Shown in pieces: positions 34,801 through 42,840 of a stretch of DNA of 64,000 nt. Position 1 is the first letter of the stretch; each line of letters starts with the position of its first letter. This DNA is from Arcicella sp040387735 (GTDB lineage Bacteria; Bacteroidota; Bacteroidia; Cytophagales; Spirosomataceae), in NCBI GenBank assembly GCA_040387735.1, contig JAZKDE010000014.1, forward strand, positions 1 through 64,000. The letters run 5' to 3'. Position numbers and translations under genes: made by a program. The notes below the pieces were generated by a model. The model made no database searches. It was not told the origin of the DNA and worked only from the letters and a program-made list of their open reading frames with translations.

Positions 34801-35592
34801 TTAGCATTTATGATTCATAAAATACGTAAGCACTTTATCCACTAATCGCCCGTGACTGGCTTCAAGAGTAATAACGTCAACCTGATGAAGATGTTTGGAA
34901 AGAGGGAAAACTTTATGGGTAGGTAACAATTTATCGTATTTGCCAGTAAAGAATTTCACGGAAATTTCTTGATGATTAATTAATTGAGCAAGACTTTTCA
35001 TATCAAATCGCAATTGATGAAATCCGATCCAAGCCCGGTATAACTGTTTTTGTTTTTGGGGCGTATCTACCATTATTTTGGCGAATTTGAACACACTTTC
35101 ATGCACCAATCCTGCCCTCACCAGCGTTTGAACAGAAGTATGAAATTTGTGATTATGCGTTAAAACAGACTTAAAGACTTTACGACTCAGTCTAAATCGA
35201 GTTACAAAATTGTAAAATGGTGTTTCTGAAATACCATCGGGGGCTAAGAGGAAAAGTTTTTCTATCTTTTCAGAAAAGGCTCCGACGGTTGCCAAAGCAA
35301 AACGTCCACCCATACTAAAAGCGATAATTGAGAAATTTTGTATTTGATTTTCCTGCAAAAAAATCGTCAAATAATTCACCCAAATAGCTTTCGTTACCAC
35401 TTCATTTTCAAGGTATTTTGAGCCATGAACTCCTTCACTACTTCCATGATAAGGCAAATCAAAAAGGTAAGTAGTATATTGATTGGCAAAGGTTTCAGCA
35501 AATTTCAGGAAACACGAAAAATCCTGCCCCATTCCATGAAAGGCGAGCAGGATTTTTTGACCATTTCCTATTTTTTGATAGTATAAATTCAT
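34801..35592 (-). CDS. alpha/beta hydrolase
   Basis: A 263-residue alpha/beta-hydrolase-fold protein without a signal peptide. The oxyanion motif AFHGMGQD is near residue 18. The nucleophile elbow is AFSMGGRFAL, with Ser at about residue 93, an acid lies in FFTGKYDKLLP, and the histidine lies in LEASHGRLVD near residue 248. The order Ser-Asp-His matches esterases and acyl-transfer enzymes of the fold. It lies 127 bases upstream of the type III polyketide synthase on the same strand, so a role in releasing or processing its product is conceivable but unproven. Confidence 0.82.
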   Translation of the reverse strand: MNLYYQKIGNGQKILLAFHGMGQDFSCFLKFAETFANQYTTYLFDLPYHGSSEGVHGSKYLENEVVTKAIWVNYLTIFLQENQIQNFSIIAFSMGGRFALATVGAFSEKIEKLFLLAPDGISETPFYNFVTRFRLSRKVFKSVLTHNHKFHTSVQTLVRAGLVHESVFKFAKIMVDTPQKQKQLYRAWIGFHQLRFDMKSLAQLINHQEISVKFFTGKYDKLLPTHKVFPLSKHLHQVDVITLEASHGRLVDKVLTYFMNHKC

Positions 35593-35664
35593 TGTTATAG
35601 TCCGATGACATTTTGCATCGGACTGATGATATTTTTATTCCGATGTGAAACATCGAGTTACATT

Positions 35665-37266
35665 CTAATGTCCTGATTTTCCACCAGCAACCACTTCCTT
35701 ATCAAAGTCGATGCCTTGTTTACGAAGAACACCCTGCACAATGATTCCGAAGATGAATAAATAGGCAAAACAATCGGCAGCCAATAAGTAAGAATGTTGA
35801 ATACCAAATGAATCGGCAATTCGACCTTGAACCACTGGTATAATTGAGCCTCCCAAAATCATCATAATCAAAAATGCCGCTCCTTGATTGGTGAATTTAC
35901 CCAAACCAGCCGTTCCCAATGAAAAAATACTCGGCCATAATACTGAGCAAAACAAGCCGCCTGAAATCAACGAGAATAAAGCAACTTTACCCGTTGTTAC
36001 TACTCCAATAATAGTCATAATTGCTCCCAATGCAGTGAAAATCAATAATAAACGAACCGGTTTTTCATTACTGGCAAAATAAGCTAAAATTAACACTGTA
36101 ATACAAGCAGCATAAGGTAATAAATCAGTTACATCTCCACTATAAAGTGCATTCACCAATAATACAATGGCGAAAGCAATAAATGGAACAACTACCGTCA
36201 AAATCTTTTTGAGGGATGCTGAGGGATTAAAATTGCTAATTGAAGCCGTCCAACGACCAATCATCATACTTCCCCAAAATAAAGAGATATATTTAGAAAT
36301 TTGAGACGAATCTAAATTTTGAGTTTGCTTCAAGTATTCTCCTAAATTTGACCCAACTGTTACTTCCACACCAACATAAACAAAGATGGCAGTCATTCCC
36401 AAAATAGCTTGTGGATATTGCAAAACAGAACCCGCATTTTGGATTGCTCCAGATTTCGTAACAACTGCATAAATCAAATATCCAATCATCAAAATAACCA
36501 TCAAGATAAACGTAAACATAATCGCTGTTTCAATGGTAAATGCTACCGCAACGCCTACGCAAAGCACCAAAAATGCAAGAGGTAAACCAATCACAATATT
36601 ACTTACTTGAACATCTTCATCGTTCTTGATACGAGGTAGTTTTGAAGTCCAGAAAAGTAAAGCCATTAGTAAAAATAATGCTCCCAGACACAAATACGGG
36701 ATTTTCACGTCTTCAATAGAAGCATTAGCCGCTGCATCTTTCGAGATTGACCCAAAAATAGCGTAAGAAACCAAAGCAGGTCCAATTGTTCCACCAAGAT
36801 TATTAACAGCACCCCCTAAATTGATACGTTGAGCTCCTGTTTCGGGAGGCCCTAAAGCAATCATAAATGGCTGAGTAGCTGTTTGTTGCAATGAAAATCC
36901 AAGTCCTACAATAAACAAACCAGAAAGCAACAAATTGTAAGAGGCCATTTGAGCCGCAGGATAAAATAATAGTGTTCCAAAAGCTGAAATCAGAAGTCCA
37001 ATCACAATACCATTTTTGTAACCAATTTTATTCAAAATATCTCCACCCATGATACGAGAAAAGATTAAATAAAGTACCGACCCAATGAAATAAGCGGCAT
37101 AAAAGGCAAAGTCAACTAATTGAGCTTGCGTTTGACTAAGAGTGAATTTCTCTTTGAAAAGAGGTATTAATATACCGTTTGATGCCGCCACAAAACTCCA
37201 AAAAAACCATACGGTCATTAGAGTATATAAGGATGACTGATTACTTTTTGTTGAATTTTGTGTCAT
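35665..37266 (-). CDS. FucP-family sugar MFS transporter
   Basis: A 12-14-helix inner-membrane transporter of 533 residues that resembles the fucose/glucose/galactose:H+ symporter group. The start shows the typical MTVWFFWSFVAASNGILIPLFKEKF and LSQTQAQLVDFAFYAAYF pattern. GLGFSLQQTATQPFMIALGPPETGAQRINLGGAVNNLGG (helix-loop, about 118-156) is the family signature. Hydrophobic segments alternate through the remainder, with a longer central loop than in E. coli FucP. It is divergent from uxuA, which suggests import of a hexuronate-related sugar. That substrate is an inference only. Confidence 0.87.
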   Translation of the reverse strand: MTQNSTKSNQSSLYTLMTVWFFWSFVAASNGILIPLFKEKFTLSQTQAQLVDFAFYAAYFIGSVLYLIFSRIMGGDILNKIGYKNGIVIGLLISAFGTLLFYPAAQMASYNLLLSGLFIVGLGFSLQQTATQPFMIALGPPETGAQRINLGGAVNNLGGTIGPALVSYAIFGSISKDAAANASIEDVKIPYLCLGALFLLMALLFWTSKLPRIKNDEDVQVSNIVIGLPLAFLVLCVGVAVAFTIETAIMFTFILMVILMIGYLIYAVVTKSGAIQNAGSVLQYPQAILGMTAIFVYVGVEVTVGSNLGEYLKQTQNLDSSQISKYISLFWGSMMIGRWTASISNFNPSASLKKILTVVVPFIAFAIVLLVNALYSGDVTDLLPYAACITVLILAYFASNEKPVRLLLIFTALGAIMTIIGVVTTGKVALFSLISGGLFCSVLWPSIFSLGTAGLGKFTNQGAAFLIMMILGGSIIPVVQGRIADSFGIQHSYLLAADCFAYLFIFGIIVQGVLRKQGIDFDKEVVAGGKSGH

Positions 37267-37434
37267 GAATTTGAAACTTTAGGGATAATTGATTAGAATT
37301 GAATTCAAATCTACTATTTTTCAAAGTAAAATTTGTGCTTTTTTATGGCTAAAATGAATAATTTTTCGGGATTTTGGGTAAAAGCACAACAAAATAATCT
37401 TTTATAAGAATAAGACAAGTAATAAATTACAGAT

Positions 37435-38625
37435 ATGCCTTTAGAACAAACATTTCGCTGGTTCGGAACGAAAGACCCCGTACCCTTATCTCATATTCGT
37501 CAGGCAGGAGCAACAGGAATTGTGACGGCTTTACACCATTTACCGAATGGAGTCATTTGGTCTTTGGATGAAATACAAAATCGTAAAATTGAAATTGAAG
37601 CAGCGGGGTTAAATTTCTCAGTTGTAGAAAGTGTTCCCGTACACGAGGACATCAAAAAACGTTCGGGAAATTATCGTCAATATATCGACAATTATAAGCA
37701 ATCACTTATCAATTTGGGCAAAGCTGGCATTGATACGGTTTGTTATAATTTCATGCCCGTTCTAGACTGGACTCGTACTGATTTAGACTTTCCTTTACCC
37801 GACGGTTCAACAGCTCTTCGTTTTGATGCTACCGAGTTTGCCGCCTTTGAAGTTCATATCTTAAAAAGACCAAATGCCGAAGCAAGTTACACAGAAGAAC
37901 AATTAGCAAAAGCGAAAGATTGGTTTACGAAGGCTTCGCAAGGACAAAAAGATAAATTGATTCGTAATATTATTGCAGGTTTACCAGGAAGTGAAGAAAG
38001 TTTTACGGTAGAAGAATTTGCTGAAGTTTTGAAAACTTACGATGAAGTTGGTGACAAAGAACTAAGAAATAATCTTTACGATTTTCTCCGTGAAATCACC
38101 CCAGTTGCCGAAGAAGCAGGTATCAATTTAGCCATTCACCCCGACGATCCTCCTTTTCCTATTTTGGGACTTCCACGTGTGGTTAGTACGGAAGCTGATG
38201 CACAACAAATTTTAAAAGCCTACGAAAGCCCAAATAACGGATTGTGTTTCTGCACGGGAAGTTACGGCGTGCGTCCCGATAACGATTTAGTAGGCATGGT
38301 TGAACGCATGGGCAATAGAATCAATTTCGTGCATTTAAGAGCCACCAGAAGAGATGTAGAAGGTAATTTCCACGAAGCTGACCACTTAGACGGTGATGTG
38401 GATATGTATGGCGTGATGAGAGCTTTGGTTTTGGAACAAAAAAGCAGAATTGAGGCAGGAAGAAAAGATTATCGTTTACCATTTCGCCCCGACCACGGAC
38501 ACCGAATGTTGGATGACTTAAACCCAGAAAAACGCACAAATCCAGGTTATACGGCAATTGGTCGTTTACGTGGATTAGCAGAATTGAGAGGTTTGGAATT
38601 GGGGATTTTGAGTAGTTTGGAATAA
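37435..38625 (+). CDS. uxuA: mannonate dehydratase
   Basis: UxuA converts D-mannonate to 2-keto-3-deoxy-D-gluconate in the cytoplasm, a step of glucuronate breakdown. The 396 residues match the family in length. Typical motifs include FRWFGTKDPVPLSHIRQAG at the start, GIVTALHHLP, the DTVCYNFMPVLDWTRT barrel strand, and the metal-binding NLAIHPDDPPFPILGLPR, CFCTGSYG, VHLRA and PFRPDHGHRM motifs with their Asp, Cys and His ligands. Other genes of the pathway (uxaC, uxuB, kdgK) are not next to it. The divergent FucP-like transporter may supply substrate. Confidence 0.95.
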   Translation: MPLEQTFRWFGTKDPVPLSHIRQAGATGIVTALHHLPNGVIWSLDEIQNRKIEIEAAGLNFSVVESVPVHEDIKKRSGNYRQYIDNYKQSLINLGKAGIDTVCYNFMPVLDWTRTDLDFPLPDGSTALRFDATEFAAFEVHILKRPNAEASYTEEQLAKAKDWFTKASQGQKDKLIRNIIAGLPGSEESFTVEEFAEVLKTYDEVGDKELRNNLYDFLREITPVAEEAGINLAIHPDDPPFPILGLPRVVSTEADAQQILKAYESPNNGLCFCTGSYGVRPDNDLVGMVERMGNRINFVHLRATRRDVEGNFHEADHLDGDVDMYGVMRALVLEQKSRIEAGRKDYRLPFRPDHGHRMLDDLNPEKRTNPGYTAIGRLRGLAELRGLELGILSSLE

Positions 38626-38661
38626 ATGACTCATGGAACGCTGATGACGCAGATACTTCGT

Positions 38662-38721
38662 AACGCTGGATTTAAAGGATTTTATAAGTGAGTAATTTTA
38701 TAAAATCCCTTAAATCTGCGT
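38662..38721. terminator. long inverted repeat between uxuA and uvrA
   Basis: GATTTAAAGGATTTTATAA (38669-38687) pairs with TTATAAAATCCCTTAAATC (38698-38716) at 18 of 19 positions. The stem extends outward (AACGCTG against GCGTT) with one bulge. It lies between convergent gene ends and could stop both transcripts. The wording of the sequence (ACGCTG, GACGCAGAT) also recalls repeat families dispersed in Bacteroidota genomes. Confidence 0.6.
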
Positions 38722-38747
38722 TATCGGCGTGCTATAAATTCTAAGTC

Positions 38748-41657
38748 TCATATCTTCCCCTTCAAAAAATCAGCCGTATAATTACCTTCGATTTTCACCA
38801 TTGCTTCGGGTGTTCCTTCAAAGGTGATATAACCTCCTTTATCGCCACCTTCTGGACCAATGTCAATAATATGGTCAGCTGATTTGATGACTTCCATATT
38901 GTGTTCAATAATAATAACCGAATCGCCCTGTTCTACCAAAGCATTGATGGCTTTCAAGAGTTTTTTGATGTCGTGAAAATGTAAACCTGTCGTCGGTTCG
39001 TCAAAAATGAATAAGGTTTTCCCTTTATTCGGATTTCCTTTACCCAAGAAACTCGCCAATTTTACCCGCTGTGCTTCTCCACCCGACAGTGAATTAGACG
39101 ATTGTCCTAATTTCACGTATCCCAAACCAACTTCTTGCAAGGGTAATAGTTTTTCCACTAATTTCGGCTGGTCTTTTCTGAATAAATCAATGGCATCATC
39201 CACCGTCATATCCAAAATATCCGCAATGTCATTTTCGTGATATTTTACGTCTAAAATCTCCTGCTTAAAACGCTTTCCTCCGCAAGATTCACATTTGAGT
39301 TTTACATCCGCCATGAATTGCATTTCGATGGTTACAAAACCTTCACCCTGACAAGTTTCGCAGCGTCCACCCTCCACATTAAATGAAAAATGGGCTGGTT
39401 TATAGCCTCTTGATTTTGAAATGGGTTGTTCGGAATACAACAAACGAATTTGGTCATAAGCCTTCACATACGTAACTGGATTTGAACGTGACGATTTCCC
39501 AATTGGGTTTTGGTCAACCATTTCAACGGCTTCAATTTTGCCGATACTACCCGCCATTTCCGTAAATTTCCCTGATTCGTCGGTGTAAGTTCCTAAATGT
39601 CTTCCGATAGCAGGATATAAAATTTTACGTACTAAAGTCGATTTCCCCGAACCACTCACGCCCGTAACAACCGTTAAAATTCCCAAAGGAAATTTCACCG
39701 AAACGTCCTTTAAATTATTTTCGTAAGCTCCTTTAATCTCGATAAAACTGGTTGATTTTCTACGGAATTTTGGAACTTCAATTTTATCCGTTCCGTTCAA
39801 AAAGTTAATGGTATGGGAAGTTTTCGATGTTTGATTTTCGATATTCCGAATATCAAACCGAAGCGTCGGTCGCATCGCACTTCCATCATCAAAAGAACCT
39901 TGAAAGACCAATTCTCCCCCGTTTCTTCCTGCATCGGGGCCAATATCAATAATTTGGTCGGCCGCCCGCATCACTTCTTCTTCGTGTTCAACTACGATTA
40001 CGGTATTTCCCATATCTCGCAAAGATTCTAAAACCGAAACCAAACGCAAAGTATCTCTTGGGTGCAAGCCAATGCTCGGTTCATCCAAAATATACATTGA
40101 ACCCACCAAAGCACTACCTAAAGAAGTTGCCAATTTTATCCGTTGAAACTCACCACCCGAAAGCGAAGAAGCCAAGCGATTAAGCGTTAAATAACCCAAA
40201 CCAACTTTGTTCATGTATTCCAAACGAGTTTCAATTTCTTGCAAAATTCTTTTAGAAACTCCGTATTGATAATCAAGCAATTGCAGATTTTTGAAAAATT
40301 CCATCACGTCTGTAATGGGCAACAAAACCAAATCAATGATAGATTTCCCATTGATTTTTACGTAACCTGCATCTTTACGCAAGCGAGAACCTTTACACTC
40401 GGGACACGTTGTACGCCCACGATAACGGGAGAGCATCACTCGATACTGAATTTTATGAGTTTCAGCTTCTAACATTTTGAAGAAAGCATCTAAACCAATA
40501 AAATATTGATTTCCAGTCCACAAAACGGCTTTTTGCTCTTCGGTTAATTCTTTATAAGGACGATGAATTGGAAAGTCAAACTTGGTGGCGTTTTTGATAA
40601 GCGGAATCAAATATTCGCTCATTTTTTCGGTTCTCCACGGAGCAATTGCCCCTTCGTAAACGGAAAGGCTTTTATCAGGAATTACCAAATCAGGGTCAAG
40701 CCCTAAAATACGCCCAAAACCTTCGCAACGCTTACAAGCTCCGTAAGGATTATTAAAGCTAAAAAGATTCAGCGACGGCTCTTCAAAAGGAATTCCATCG
40801 GCTTCAAAGCGGTCGGAAAAAGTCTTTGTTTCAGACCCAACAATTTCTACAAAACAGATGCCATCACCTTCAAAAAATGCCGTTTGGACAGAATCTGACA
40901 ATCGAAATTGCGTTTCTTCATCGGGCTGACCATCCGTTTCTTTCTTAACCGCCACACGGTCAATCAAGATTTTATAATTATTCGTGAATAGATTTATCGG
41001 TGGAAGGTTTTTCAATTCTTCTTTATTATCAAGGAGTTCTTCCAAGAATTTTATCTCTCCGTCAATCACAATTCTGGTATAACCTTTTTGCAATAAAACC
41101 TTCATTTCTTCGGCAAGTGTTCGTTCTTGTTTCAGAAATAAAGGGGATAAAATCATTACTCTTTGCGATTCTTCCAAAGTGAAAATAAAATCCACCACGT
41201 CCGAAATCGTGTCTTTACTCACCACTTTTCCAGAAATTGGCGAATACGTCACACCCACTCGGGCAAAAAGCAATTTCAAATAATCGTAAATTTCAGTAGT
41301 TGTTCCAACCGTCGAACGAGGATTCTTCGTCGAAACTCTTTGTTCAATCGCAATGGCAGGAGAAATTCCTTTAATGTAGTCCACATCGGGTTTTTCCATT
41401 CTACCTAAAAACTGACGAGTGTATGAGCTCAAACTTTCCACGTACATTCGTTGTCCTTCGGCAAAAAGCGTATCAAAAGCCAAGGAAGACTTTCCAGAAC
41501 CCGATAAACCCGTGATTACCACCAATTTATTGCGAGGAATGGCAACATCAATATTTTTAAGATTATTCACTCTCGCCCCTTTAATGATGATAAAACGCTT
41601 TGGGTCGAGGTCTTCAATGGAAGTATGGTTTTGATTCTTGATTTCCGTAATGTTCAT
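38748..41657 (-). CDS. uvrA: excinuclease ABC subunit A
   Basis: UvrA is the damage-sensing ATPase of nucleotide excision repair and loads UvrB. The 969 residues contain two ABC ATPase halves, with Walker A motifs GLSGSGKSS and GVSGSGKST and signatures LSGGEFQRIKLA and LSGGEAQRVKLA. The zinc modules have CxxC pairs CKRCEGFG, CPECKGSR, CETCQGEG and CESCGGKR. The start MNITEIKNQN is the only ATG that keeps the N-terminal IIIKGARVNNLKNI strand intact. uvrB lies 17 kb further on, in the same orientation but in a separate unit. Confidence 0.97.
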   Translation of the reverse strand: MNITEIKNQNHTSIEDLDPKRFIIIKGARVNNLKNIDVAIPRNKLVVITGLSGSGKSSLAFDTLFAEGQRMYVESLSSYTRQFLGRMEKPDVDYIKGISPAIAIEQRVSTKNPRSTVGTTTEIYDYLKLLFARVGVTYSPISGKVVSKDTISDVVDFIFTLEESQRVMILSPLFLKQERTLAEEMKVLLQKGYTRIVIDGEIKFLEELLDNKEELKNLPPINLFTNNYKILIDRVAVKKETDGQPDEETQFRLSDSVQTAFFEGDGICFVEIVGSETKTFSDRFEADGIPFEEPSLNLFSFNNPYGACKRCEGFGRILGLDPDLVIPDKSLSVYEGAIAPWRTEKMSEYLIPLIKNATKFDFPIHRPYKELTEEQKAVLWTGNQYFIGLDAFFKMLEAETHKIQYRVMLSRYRGRTTCPECKGSRLRKDAGYVKINGKSIIDLVLLPITDVMEFFKNLQLLDYQYGVSKRILQEIETRLEYMNKVGLGYLTLNRLASSLSGGEFQRIKLATSLGSALVGSMYILDEPSIGLHPRDTLRLVSVLESLRDMGNTVIVVEHEEEVMRAADQIIDIGPDAGRNGGELVFQGSFDDGSAMRPTLRFDIRNIENQTSKTSHTINFLNGTDKIEVPKFRRKSTSFIEIKGAYENNLKDVSVKFPLGILTVVTGVSGSGKSTLVRKILYPAIGRHLGTYTDESGKFTEMAGSIGKIEAVEMVDQNPIGKSSRSNPVTYVKAYDQIRLLYSEQPISKSRGYKPAHFSFNVEGGRCETCQGEGFVTIEMQFMADVKLKCESCGGKRFKQEILDVKYHENDIADILDMTVDDAIDLFRKDQPKLVEKLLPLQEVGLGYVKLGQSSNSLSGGEAQRVKLASFLGKGNPNKGKTLFIFDEPTTGLHFHDIKKLLKAINALVEQGDSVIIIEHNMEVIKSADHIIDIGPEGGDKGGYITFEGTPEAMVKIEGNYTADFLKGKI

Positions 41658-41902
41658 GAATTTATGGAGTAGTGATTTAGTTTTAAGACTTAGAATTTGC
41701 CCAACAAATCACTGGTAAATGAATTTAACAAAGATAATAAATTCTGAGATTGTTTTGTCAGAAGAGTGGGGGTTGGTTACATACAGAATGTCCTTACATA
41801 ATTGAGACATAATTTCAGAAAAGAATGTTTCGTATCTTGCAAGAAATTATGACATCATTCGTTTATTTAGAAATGTTTTAACGACTAATAATAATCAAAA
41901 CC

Positions 41903-42469
41903 ATGAAAAAATTACTTTTCTTTTTATTTCTATCAATTATTTCATACACAAGTACTTACGCCCAAGACCCAATTGTTATCAAACAAGATAGTTCTGTTAG
42001 AGACTTAGATGAGGAGGTTGATGTCCGTGATTTGCCATTTCGTCAACGTATCAGAATTGGTGGTGGCATTGGCGGTTTACAGTTCGGAAATCCTACCGTA
42101 ATTAGTGTGTCACCAATGGTTGGGTATCAGGTAACTAATGATTTTACAACAGGTTTAGCGATTGATTATCAATATACAAAATACAGTTATACCAACGCAT
42201 TTAACTTGTATGGTCCACGTCTTTTTGGTCAATATCGTTTACATTTCTTAGAAAATATCCTTTCAAAATCTTTTGCTCAAGCGGAAATTCAGAAATATTA
42301 CGGCTCGTATGCGGGGCAATCATTAAATTATGATGCTCAAGTTTTAGCTGGACTCGGTGTAGGTTTTGGCGGTTTTCAAATAACAGCTTTGTATAACTTA
42401 AATTACAATGTCAATACTTCCCCTTACGGAAGCCCAATCGTAATCAGAGTTGGCGGATTTTTCTTCTAA
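41903..42469 (+). CDS. small outer-membrane beta-barrel-like protein
   Basis: A 188-residue exported protein with a signal peptide (MKKLLFFLFLSIISYTSTYAQ). A short acidic segment (SVRDLDEEVDVRDLP) is followed by alternating hydrophobic strands with Tyr and Gly turns (IRIGGGIGGLQFGN, VSPMVGYQVTNDFTTGLAI, and similar) and a terminal Phe triplet, which suggests an eight-strand outer-membrane barrel. It resembles no enzyme. The following small membrane gene starts 5 bases after its stop, so the two may be co-expressed. Function not known. Confidence 0.72.
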   Translation: MKKLLFFLFLSIISYTSTYAQDPIVIKQDSSVRDLDEEVDVRDLPFRQRIRIGGGIGGLQFGNPTVISVSPMVGYQVTNDFTTGLAIDYQYTKYSYTNAFNLYGPRLFGQYRLHFLENILSKSFAQAEIQKYYGSYAGQSLNYDAQVLAGLGVGFGGFQITALYNLNYNVNTSPYGSPIVIRVGGFFF

Positions 42470-42473
42470 AAAG

Positions 42474-42713
42474 ATGTCTCAAAAACTTAATTCTTTCGAG
42501 AATCTTCGTCCAATATTACTTTCGGTAACCGTCGGGATTCTCCAAGTATTTATTTGGGTAGAAATTTTGATTATCCTTGTTATGCTTTACGCTTGGCAAA
42601 AAGACGCTATTTTATTTACCCAAAACAGTACTGACAAAGGATTAATCGTCTTGAGCATAGTATTATTTTTGACTTACTTAGCCAAACGAAATATTAGCAA
42701 ATTATTAAAGTAA
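42474..42713 (+). CDS. small two-helix membrane protein
   Basis: A 79-residue protein from the ATG at 42474; the open frame reaches back to 42450, but that part overlaps the preceding gene. It holds two hydrophobic segments (about residues 13-38, ILLSVTVGILQVFIWVEIL, and 55-68, GLIVLSIVLFLTYLA), a polar N-terminus and a Lys-rich C-terminus. I do not recognise a family. It lies 5 bases from the barrel protein gene and is probably co-transcribed with it. Confidence 0.6.
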   Translation: MSQKLNSFENLRPILLSVTVGILQVFIWVEILIILVMLYAWQKDAILFTQNSTDKGLIVLSIVLFLTYLAKRNISKLLK

Positions 42714-42750
42714 AAATATTCATACAATCATTTTACAAGGAAAAACGTTC

Positions 42751-42758
42751 TATATTTG
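42751..42758 (+). promoter_or_regulatory. -7 box TATATTTG of the PorE-like gene
   Basis: TATATTTG matches TAnnTTTG. Transcription would start near 42765, leaving a leader of about 75 bases that contains the hairpin at 42774-42806. Confidence 0.5.
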
Positions 42759-42773
42759 ATTGTATTTAGTAAC

Positions 42774-42806
42774 AAACCTCACCCGTATAATACACAGGTG
42801 AGGTTT
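42774..42806 (+). promoter_or_regulatory. hairpin in the leader of the PorE-like gene
   Basis: AAACCTCACC and GGTGAGGTTT form a perfect 10-pair stem with a 13-base loop, followed by TAATTC. If transcription begins at the -7 box at 42751, this terminator-like hairpin is inside the 5' leader and may regulate expression. Alternatively it ends transcription of the preceding two-gene unit. Confidence 0.6.
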
Positions 42807-42840
42807 TAATTCATCGAACATTCTCTAATAGGTATTTTTC

